A stretch of DNA of 64,000 bases from NCBI RefSeq assembly GCF_050033475.1, contig NZ_CP188322.1:62001-126000 (forward strand). Reading direction: 5' to 3'. Position numbers and translations under genes: made by a program. The notes under the pieces are model-generated. The model was not told where the DNA came from and searched no databases. It saw nothing but the letters and a program-made list of their open reading frames with translations. This stretch comes from Cetobacterium sp050033475. Its GTDB lineage: Bacteria > Fusobacteriota > Fusobacteriia > Fusobacteriales > Fusobacteriaceae. Within the stretch, counting starts at the first letter, position 1, and each line of letters starts with the position of its first letter. This document shows, in pieces, positions 55,052 through 62,127 of this stretch.

Positions 55052-55085
55052 AAAGTTTCTAAGGCTATTATTAGAAACTTTTTTT
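55052..55085 (+). terminator. Terminator after the microprotein gene
   Basis: AAAGTTTCTAA (55052-55062) with TTAGAAACTTT (55071-55081), then Ts; lies just upstream of pabA. Confidence 0.85.
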
Positions 55086-55107
55086 ATTTAATAGAGGTGA
55101 TTTTATT

Positions 55108-55695
55108 ATGATATTAATGATAGATAATTTTGATTCGTTTACTTATAATTTAGTTCAATATTTAGAAATGCTAAATGAAGAGGTTATAGTTCGAAGAAAT
55201 AATAGTATAACAATAGAAGAAATAAAAAGATTAAGACCAGAAATAATAGTAATTTCACCAGGACCAGGAAATCCAAAGGATGCTGGAATAAGTATGGAAA
55301 TTATTGAAGTATTTAAAGGTAAAATTCCAATTTTGGGAATTTGTTTAGGACATCAATCTATAGGAGAAATTTTTGGTGGAAATATAATAAAGGGATTAGA
55401 ACCAGTTCATGGAAAAGTATACCCTATAATTCATAACAAAAAAGGAATATTTAAAGAATTACCAAGTCCGCTAAATGTAACTCGATATCATTCTCTAGTA
55501 ATAGATAAGAAAACTTTGCCAGAGTGTCTTGAAATAACTGCTGAAACTGAAGATGGTCAAATTATGGGTGTTAGACATAAAAAATTTTTAATAGAAGGAG
55601 TTCAATTTCATCCAGAAGCAATTTTAACAGAATATGGATTAGATATGCTTAAGAATTTTTTAATGGAGGCACAAAATGTTAATAAAGGAATTTAA
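55108..55695 (+). CDS. pabA: Aminodeoxychorismate synthase, glutamine amidotransferase component
   Basis: 195 residues, class I glutamine amidotransferase: MIDNFDSFTYNLVQYLE, the oxyanion strand VISPGPGNPKDAG, catalytic C79 in GICLGHQSIGEIFGG, and the His-Glu pair in GVQFHPEAILTEYG. It supplies ammonia to PabB (or, in dual-use forms, to TrpE); no trp genes are present, and pabB and pabC follow, so PabA is chosen. Overlaps pabB by 20 bp. Confidence 0.93.
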   Translation: MILMIDNFDSFTYNLVQYLEMLNEEVIVRRNNSITIEEIKRLRPEIIVISPGPGNPKDAGISMEIIEVFKGKIPILGICLGHQSIGEIFGGNIIKGLEPVHGKVYPIIHNKKGIFKELPSPLNVTRYHSLVIDKKTLPECLEITAETEDGQIMGVRHKKFLIEGVQFHPEAILTEYGLDMLKNFLMEAQNVNKGI

Positions 55696-57049
55696 AACTT
55701 CAAAAAATTCTATAGAAATTTTTGAAAATTTTTTAGAAGATGATTACGCAATTTTTTTAGATAGTCAAAGAGATGAAAAAAAATTGGGAAGATATTCAAT
55801 AATAGCAAGTAATCCTTTTATAAAAATAATTAGTAAAAATCAGCAAGTTACAATTATTTATGTAGAACAAAATAAAAAAGAAATAATAACAACAACATCA
55901 TCTTTAAGTGAACTATCAAATTTATTAGAAAAATATAAAATTTCCTATGATGGGGATTTTCCTTTTATAGGAGGAGCTTTAGGACATTTTTCTTATGATC
56001 TGCTAGAAGAAATAGAAAAAATAAATATATCTCAAGAAGATGATTTAAATATTCCTGATTTTAATTTTGGAATTTATAATGAAGCTATAGTTATAGATAA
56101 TTTATTCAATAAAAAGTATATAATAGCTCAGAGTTTTGTTAACAATATAGACGAGAGAATAAAAAATATTGAAAATAAAATTTGTCAAAAAAAAATATTT
56201 AAGAATATATTTTATGATAAGAATAGTAAAATAGAAAACTGTATTGAAAAAGAAGAATATATAAAGGCAATTGAGATAGTTAAAGAAAATATTGAAATGG
56301 GTAATGTCTATCAAATAAATTATACTCAAAGATTTCAATGTCAATTAAATAAAAGTCCTTTTACTTTATATAAAAGACTAGGAGAAACTAATAAGGCTCC
56401 CTTTGCAAGTTATTTATCTTTGGAGGAATATCAAATAGTTTCTAGTTCTCCTGAAAGATTTATAAGAGTACAAAATAGAAAAATAGATACAAGACCAATT
56501 AAAGGAACAATTGCTAGAGGGAAAACAGAAATAGAGGATTTTAATAATAAAAATATTTTAAAGAATAGTAAAAAAGATCAATCAGAATTATTAATGATTG
56601 TAGATTTGGAAAGAAATGATTTAGGTAAAATATGTAAAACAGGTAGTGTAAAGGTAGATGAACTATTTCATATAGAAGAATATGCAACAGTTTTTCAACA
56701 AATTGCTAATGTTGAAGGTATTTTAAAGGATAATATAGATTTAAAAGAGATTTTACAAGGTACTTTTCCTGGAGGATCCATAACAGGAGCTCCAAAAATA
56801 AAAGCTATGGAACTTATAGGAAAATTAGAAAAAACTAAAAGAAATATTTATACAGGATCAATTGGATATATTAGTTTTAATGGAAATATAGATTTTAATA
56901 TAGTTATAAGAACTGTTCTTTGTAAAAATAATATGGCTTATTTTCAAGTTGGAGGAGGAATCGTTTGGGATTCTGACGCAGAAGCAGAATATGAAGAAAG
57001 TTTATTAAAGGGTAAGGCTTTAAAGGAGGCCTTATTATGGAAAGAATAA
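55676..57049 (+). CDS. pabB: Aminodeoxychorismate synthase component I
   Basis: 457 residues of the chorismate-utilising family. The C-terminal domain (about 195-457) holds VYQINYTQRFQC, RPIKGTIARGKT, DLERNDLGKICKTGSV, and GGSITGAPKIKAMELIGKLE with the catalytic ITGAPK. The N-terminal part (about 1-140) is a TrpE-like N domain (YAIFLDSQRDEKKLGRYSII). The KGT pattern in place of the trp-synthase PIAGT suits PabB. ATG 55676 with GGAGG lies within pabA. Confidence 0.92.
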   Translation: MLIKEFKTSKNSIEIFENFLEDDYAIFLDSQRDEKKLGRYSIIASNPFIKIISKNQQVTIIYVEQNKKEIITTTSSLSELSNLLEKYKISYDGDFPFIGGALGHFSYDLLEEIEKINISQEDDLNIPDFNFGIYNEAIVIDNLFNKKYIIAQSFVNNIDERIKNIENKICQKKIFKNIFYDKNSKIENCIEKEEYIKAIEIVKENIEMGNVYQINYTQRFQCQLNKSPFTLYKRLGETNKAPFASYLSLEEYQIVSSSPERFIRVQNRKIDTRPIKGTIARGKTEIEDFNNKNILKNSKKDQSELLMIVDLERNDLGKICKTGSVKVDELFHIEEYATVFQQIANVEGILKDNIDLKEILQGTFPGGSITGAPKIKAMELIGKLEKTKRNIYTGSIGYISFNGNIDFNIVIRTVLCKNNMAYFQVGGGIVWDSDAEAEYEESLLKGKALKEALLWKE

Positions 57050-57792
57050 AAGAAATAAAAGAAGAAGGATTTTTATATGGTTATGGTTTATTCGAAACAA
57101 TAAATATAAAAAATAAAATACCTAAGAATTTAGAGAAACATTTTTTAAGATTAAAATCCTCTGCCATGGATTTTAATATAGAATTTAGTTTAAATTATGA
57201 TGAATTTAAAAATTTATTTTTTGAAGAGATTAGTAAATATAAAGAAAATGATTTTATTTTAAGATTTACTCTTATTAAAGATGGGGATGAGAGTAAGTAT
57301 TTTTTTAATAAAAGATCTAATCCATATGGAAAAGAAATTTATGAAAAAGGATTTAAAGTTAAAATTTCAGATTTTTTAAGAAATGAAAATTCTAGATTGG
57401 TTTATTATAAGACTTTAAATTATATGGAAAATTATATGGAATTATTAGAAGCTCGAAAAGAAAATTATAATGAAGTAATTTTTTTTAATAGTAAAAATTA
57501 TTTATGTGAAGGAGCTATTAGTAATATATTTATAATTTCTAAAGGAATTTTTTATACTCCTTCATTAAAAAATGGATTATTAAAGGGAATTATGAGAGAT
57601 GAAATTATTAATAAATTAAAAGCTCATGGGGAAATTATTAAAGAAGAAAATATAAATTTAAAATTTCTAATAGAAGCCGATGAAATTTTTATAACTAATT
57701 CCATTTTAGGAATTATGAAAGTTTCAGAATTAAATGGGAAAAAATATTCTACTAGAGTAGTTGAAAGTTTAAAAGAAAAATTTAATATTTAA
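57037..57792 (+). CDS. pabC: 4-amino-4-deoxychorismate lyase
   Basis: 251 residues, PLP fold type IV. Typical features: LYGYGLFETINI at the start, the PLP lysine in LVYYKTLNYMENYMELLEAR, EGAISNIFIIS and NGLLKGIMRDEIINKL. It splits aminodeoxychorismate to p-aminobenzoate and pyruvate. Its ATG (57037) overlaps the pabB stop by 13 bp with AAGGAGG inside pabB. The three-gene operon therefore makes p-aminobenzoate for folate; no other folate gene is in the window. Confidence 0.93.
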   Translation: MERIKEIKEEGFLYGYGLFETINIKNKIPKNLEKHFLRLKSSAMDFNIEFSLNYDEFKNLFFEEISKYKENDFILRFTLIKDGDESKYFFNKRSNPYGKEIYEKGFKVKISDFLRNENSRLVYYKTLNYMENYMELLEARKENYNEVIFFNSKNYLCEGAISNIFIISKGIFYTPSLKNGLLKGIMRDEIINKLKAHGEIIKEENINLKFLIEADEIFITNSILGIMKVSELNGKKYSTRVVESLKEKFNI

Positions 57793-57795
57793 TTA

Positions 57796-57828
57796 AAAAG
57801 AGGGCATTTGCATAATGCCCTCTTTTAT
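57796..57828. terminator. Bidirectional terminator
   Basis: AAAGAGGGCAT (57797-57807) with ATGCCCTCTTT (57814-57824), T run after; between pabC and the convergent symporter gene. Confidence 0.9.
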
Positions 57829-57830
57829 TA

Positions 57831-59222
57831 TTAATCCCAATATTCAATAGTGTTTTTATAGTTAGATTTAATATTTTCTTTAATAAATACTGGATCTTTT
57901 CCTTCTTTTTTTTGTGATAAATAGTCTTGTAGAGCTTCAAAAGCAATTTTTCCTAATAAAGCTATAGCAATTAGATTAAGAATAGCCATTAGAGCCATAA
58001 ATAAATCTGCAAGATTCCATACTAAAACTAAGTCTGTAATAGCTCCGAAGAAAACCATAAAAATAACAAGAACTCTATAAATATGAAGATATATTTTATT
58101 TTCAGTTAAAAATTCAATATTTGTTTCTCCATAATAATAATTTCCTACAATGGAACTAAATGCAAATAGTAAAATACATATAGCAATAAAAATATTTCCC
58201 CAATGACCAACTTGTGAACTAAGAGCTTTTTGAGTTAGTTGAATTCCAGTTGCCGAGGAACCTTCATGTACACCTGAAACTAAAACCATAAATGCAGTAC
58301 ATGAACAAATTATAATAGTATCAGTAAAAACTCCTAAGGTTTGTACAAATCCTTGTTTAACAGGATGGCTTATATCAGCAGTAGCAGCAGCATTAGGAGC
58401 AGACCCCATTCCAGCTTCATTAGAAAAAAGTCCTCTTTTAACACCGATCATTATAGTAGCACCTAGCCCACCACCAAAAACAGATTGAAAATTAAAGGCT
58501 TGATTAATTATATTTGAAAAGATACTTGGAATTAAGTGAATATTTTTTATTATAACTAGAAGAGAAATTAATATATATAGAATAGCCATAACTGGTACAA
58601 CAGTTGCACTAAAATTTGCAACACGATGAACACCACCAAATATTATAACAGCGGTAGCTAGAGCTAAAATGATTCCAACAATAGTTTTATCAAAATTAAA
58701 GGCTTCTTCAAAGGCTAAAGAAATAGTATTAGATTGAACAGAATTGAATATTAAACCAAAGGCAATAGAAATAAGAATAGAAAACATGATGCCCATCCAT
58801 TTTTTATTGAGAGCTTTATCCATATAATATGCAGGGCCCCCTCTGTAGGTATCACCATTTTTAACTTTATAAATTTGAGCAAGAGTACTTTCAACAAAAC
58901 TAGAAGCACCACCAATAATAGCAATAAGCCACATCCAAAAGATAGAACCTGGTCCACCTGTAGCTATGGCAATGGCAACACCAGCTAAATTACCTGTTCC
59001 AACTCTAGAAGCAGTACTTATACAAAAAGCCTTAAAAGAAGAAATACCATTAGCCTGCTGTGCACTTCCACCCAAAAGTTTAAACATATGAGGAATATGC
59101 TTTAACTGTACAAAATTACTTTTCAATGTGAAATAAAATCCAATAGATAAAAGCATAATTATTAAAACATATCCCCATAAGATATCATTTGAAAAATTAA
59201 CAAAATTGTGAATAAAATTCAT
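57831..59222 (-). CDS. Sodium:alanine/glycine symporter (AGCS family), copy 2
   Basis: 463 residues, ten or so transmembrane helices with AGCS motifs: GISSFKAFCISTASRVGTGNLAGVA, GPGSIFWMWLIAIIGGASSF, and GVKRGLFSNEAGMGSAPNAAATA. Different in sequence from the copy at 31269, with the more usual GMGSAPNAAA motif; probably the principal alanine carrier. AAGGGGGG-type ribosome binding site precedes the ATG. No operon partner. Confidence 0.93.
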   Translation of the reverse strand: MNFIHNFVNFSNDILWGYVLIIMLLSIGFYFTLKSNFVQLKHIPHMFKLLGGSAQQANGISSFKAFCISTASRVGTGNLAGVAIAIATGGPGSIFWMWLIAIIGGASSFVESTLAQIYKVKNGDTYRGGPAYYMDKALNKKWMGIMFSILISIAFGLIFNSVQSNTISLAFEEAFNFDKTIVGIILALATAVIIFGGVHRVANFSATVVPVMAILYILISLLVIIKNIHLIPSIFSNIINQAFNFQSVFGGGLGATIMIGVKRGLFSNEAGMGSAPNAAATADISHPVKQGFVQTLGVFTDTIIICSCTAFMVLVSGVHEGSSATGIQLTQKALSSQVGHWGNIFIAICILLFAFSSIVGNYYYGETNIEFLTENKIYLHIYRVLVIFMVFFGAITDLVLVWNLADLFMALMAILNLIAIALLGKIAFEALQDYLSQKKEGKDPVFIKENIKSNYKNTIEYWD

Positions 59223-59323
59223 TATAACCCCCCTTTTTTATAATTCAAGAGATTATAATATAAATTAAAAAAATATAAAAATATATATTTTATAGATGGA
59301 TATATAAAATATTAATATATAAT

Positions 59324-60265
59324 TTAATTGTTTTCAATATTATTTAAATCTGTTTTCAATAAAATTAAAGAGTTTTTTACATAGTGATAAAAAACAATGA
59401 AGATATTATCTGAAAAAATATTTGTATTTGTACTTGTATTATCTGAATTTCCATCAGTTGTTGAAGTTGGTGTTTCAGTAGTACTTGGACTAGATCCTAA
59501 AACAGAAAAAATAAATCCAAGAGAAAAACTAGTTAAAAAAATACCTAGAATAGTCTCACAAACGCTTATAAGTCTAATATATGGATTTATAGCAGTAATA
59601 GGTCCTGTTCCAACAGTTGTCAGACTTCCTAAACTTATATATACATAATTTAAGTAATTTGAAAAAATAAAATTAGAAGGTTTTTCTACACCATCAAACA
59701 TATTACTAGAGGCCATTAAATTGGCAATATAATAAAAAGAACCAAATGATATACCTAAGATAATATAAGTTAAAAAGGTTGTGATAATATCAACACCTGC
59801 AATTTTTTTCTTTTTATAAATTAACATAATAAATTGTCTAGAGACTATTAAAAGAATTAAAAACATAGTAACAAAAACTGTAATTATATGAAGTATTTTA
59901 ATAACAATTTCATCTAGAGAGCCTGCCAAAAATTGATCATTAAAAATACCTAAAATAGGAATTAAAACAGTAAAATATAATAGAAGACTCATTGAGAAGA
60001 AAATGTGATCGCTTAAAAAGCGTTTAAATTTAAATCTGAAAAAATAAAGGCAAGGATATAGCATAATAAAAATAGAAAAAATCATAGCACAGCTACTAGA
60101 TATAAAAACTTTAGAATTCCAAACGACATTAAATTTATAGAATTCAATTGCTGTTAAAAAAAGAGAAAGAAAAAAGGAAATACTTCTGATTTCCTTTCTT
60201 TTTAAATGATCATATGCTTGAATCTTAAGAAATAAAAAGTTAAAAAATTTAGAAATATATTTCAT
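59324..60265 (-). CDS. Potassium-channel-like membrane protein with altered filter
   Basis: About 313 residues. Several N-terminal transmembrane helices are followed by a two-helix pore module near residues 215-260, with the pore segment YVYISLGSLTTVGTGPITAINP. The filter reads T-V-G-T-G instead of T-V-G-Y-G, and the aspartate after it is replaced. A Ser/Thr-rich tail (SPSTTETPTSTTDG) follows, then a short hydrophobic C-terminal segment. Looks like an Ion_trans_2-type channel, but selectivity may differ. ATG 60265 has GGAGG; the longer frame does not. Downstream 59223-59323 is AT-rich with no feature. Confidence 0.75.
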   Translation of the reverse strand: MKYISKFFNFLFLKIQAYDHLKRKEIRSISFFLSLFLTAIEFYKFNVVWNSKVFISSSCAMIFSIFIMLYPCLYFFRFKFKRFLSDHIFFSMSLLLYFTVLIPILGIFNDQFLAGSLDEIVIKILHIITVFVTMFLILLIVSRQFIMLIYKKKKIAGVDIITTFLTYIILGISFGSFYYIANLMASSNMFDGVEKPSNFIFSNYLNYVYISLGSLTTVGTGPITAINPYIRLISVCETILGIFLTSFSLGFIFSVLGSSPSTTETPTSTTDGNSDNTSTNTNIFSDNIFIVFYHYVKNSLILLKTDLNNIENN

Positions 60266-60396
60266 AAACTCCTCCAAAATAATGTAAAGTATAATTAATA
60301 ATATAATTTTATAAAAAACTAGTCAATCTTTTGACAAGAAATAAGTTAAAATGTATTCTATAAAAATAATACTATTTATTTACTACTGGAGGAATT

Positions 60397-60855
60397 ATGA
60401 AAAACTTTTTTAGATTTATAATAATTTTTATGATTTGTTTTTTAACTGGATGTACATCAGCAAAAATTTCTCAAAAAGAAAGAAATAATAGGTTATCAAA
60501 AATAAAAACTTTTTATACTGAATGGAAAGGAACAAAGTATAAATATGGAGGGCAGAGTAAAAAAGGAGTTGATTGTTCTGGCTTAGTAGGAATTTTTTTC
60601 AAAGAAGAATATAATAAATCTATTCCACGAACAACTTTAGAAATAGCAAAAGAAGGTGAAGAAGTATCGAGCATATCTGATTTAGAAGTTGGTGATATAG
60701 TTTTATTTAAAATAAGAAGAAAAGTTTATCATACAGGACTATATATTGGGAATGGAAAATTTTTACATTCCTCAACTCAAAAAGGAGTTATGATTTCAAT
60801 GTTTGATGACTATTGGTTAAAAAAATATTGGCAAAGTAGAAGAATATTACAATAG
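60397..60855 (+). CDS. NlpC/P60 lipoprotein (cell-wall peptidase)
   Basis: 152 residues: lipoprotein signal MKNFFRFIIIFMICFLTGC with lipid cysteine 19, then an NlpC/P60 domain with catalytic C60 in KKGVDCSGLVGIFF, H112 in YHTGLYIGNG and H124 in KFLHSST. It cleaves peptide bonds in peptidoglycan stem peptides (gamma-D-glutamyl bonds in the family). Length matches E. coli Spr/NlpC lipoproteins. GGAGG precedes the ATG. Confidence 0.92.
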   Translation: MKNFFRFIIIFMICFLTGCTSAKISQKERNNRLSKIKTFYTEWKGTKYKYGGQSKKGVDCSGLVGIFFKEEYNKSIPRTTLEIAKEGEEVSSISDLEVGDIVLFKIRRKVYHTGLYIGNGKFLHSSTQKGVMISMFDDYWLKKYWQSRRILQ

Positions 60856-60903
60856 TTATAGTAAATAACTTTAATATATTTTAAATAAAAAAGGGGTGGT
60901 CAA

Positions 60904-61332
60904 ATGATTAAAATATTTATTTTAACCATATTGTTAGCAACTTTTACAAATGCTCAAAATCTTAAAGATGGTTTTTATTCGGTTAGAACAGATAAAACTT
61001 ATTTCTTTTATTATCCAACAACAACAATGACTGTAAAAAATGGAGAAATAGTAGCAGTAACTCACGATAGAACCAAGTTAGATGGAAAAAAAGCGTCTGA
61101 GGATGAAGATTACAATAAAAATATGTTAGAAAATAGAGGAGTTAATGCAGAAATATATTCTAAAAAATTAGTAGAAGAATATTTTGCAGCAAATAAAAAT
61201 TTAGATAAAGTAGAAAATATTGCTGGGGCTACAGATTCAAGTAGACATTTTAAAAGTCAAATGAGATTTTTAATAGAAAAAGCACAAACAAAAGGCCCAG
61301 GAAATTATATAATGAAAAATTATGACTTATAA
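60904..61332 (+). CDS. Secreted FMN-binding-domain-like protein
   Basis: 142 residues with signal peptide (MIKIFILTILLATFTNA). The body resembles the FMN-binding domain that carries covalent flavin in RnfG/NqrC proteins: GFYSVRTDK, TMTVKNGEIVAV, and IAGATDSSRHFK, where the S/AGATxS/T motif would bind FMN through the second Thr/Ser. Similar small secreted proteins are described in fusobacteria and clostridia as FMN-binding or pheromone-type. It is 15 bp before the response regulator, in the same operon. Confidence 0.72.
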   Translation: MIKIFILTILLATFTNAQNLKDGFYSVRTDKTYFFYYPTTTMTVKNGEIVAVTHDRTKLDGKKASEDEDYNKNMLENRGVNAEIYSKKLVEEYFAANKNLDKVENIAGATDSSRHFKSQMRFLIEKAQTKGPGNYIMKNYDL

Positions 61333-61347
61333 AATTAGGAGATATTA

Positions 61348-62019
61348 ATGGAAAAAAATAAAAAGATATTGATAATTGAAGATGATACAAAAATACAAAG
61401 GTATCTTTTTTTAGAATTAACTCATGAAAACTATATAGTTGATGTGGTTGATAATGGAATAGAAGGATTAAATAAATTAAATGAAAATGAATATTCCTTA
61501 ATATTATTAGATTTAATGTTACCAAATATTTCAGGAGAAGAAGTTTGTAAAAAGATTAGAGAGCAATCAAATATACCGATTATAATTTTGACAGCTAAGG
61601 ATGAACTTTTTAGTAAAATTTCTTTATTGGATTTAGGAGCAGATGATTATATAACAAAACCTTTTAATATTCAAGAATTGTTTGCACGAATGAGAGTAAT
61701 TTTTAGAAATAAAAAAGATGTAATTAATAAAAATTTTTTAGGATTCAAAAATATAAAAATAAATTTAGATACAAAAGAAGTTTTTTTTAATGAAGAACTT
61801 ATAAAATTAACAAAAACAGAATATAATTTATTACATTATCTGTTATTAAATAGTAATATAGTTCTTTCTAGAGAAAAAATATTAGAAAATGTATGGGGTT
61901 ATGATTTTATAGGGGATAGTAAGATTGTTGATATGTATATTAAAGCTTTAAGAAAAAAATTAAATTGTAATAATGATATTATAAAAACAGTGAGAGGTTT
62001 TGGATATACATTACAATAG
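61348..62019 (+). CDS. OmpR-type response regulator without adjacent kinase
   Basis: 223 residues. Receiver with phospho-acceptor D55 in LILLDLMLPN, the acidic EDD near the start and switch lysine in YITKPFN; C-terminal winged helix (KLTKTEYNLLHYLLLNS; VDMYIKALRKKLN; RGFGYTLQ). TAGGAG precedes the ATG. The expected kinase gene is absent on both sides: the next gene is a glycosidase. It shares an operon with the FMN-binding-like gene. Confidence 0.92.
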   Translation: MEKNKKILIIEDDTKIQRYLFLELTHENYIVDVVDNGIEGLNKLNENEYSLILLDLMLPNISGEEVCKKIREQSNIPIIILTAKDELFSKISLLDLGADDYITKPFNIQELFARMRVIFRNKKDVINKNFLGFKNIKINLDTKEVFFNEELIKLTKTEYNLLHYLLLNSNIVLSREKILENVWGYDFIGDSKIVDMYIKALRKKLNCNNDIIKTVRGFGYTLQ

Positions 62020-62127
62020 TTTTTTTACCCAGTTAAATAAGTTTGAAATAAAATCTTGTATAAATTTTACAAAATAAAAATAAATAAATATAATTTTAAA
62101 ATGTAGTTTATATTATTAGGAGGAAAA

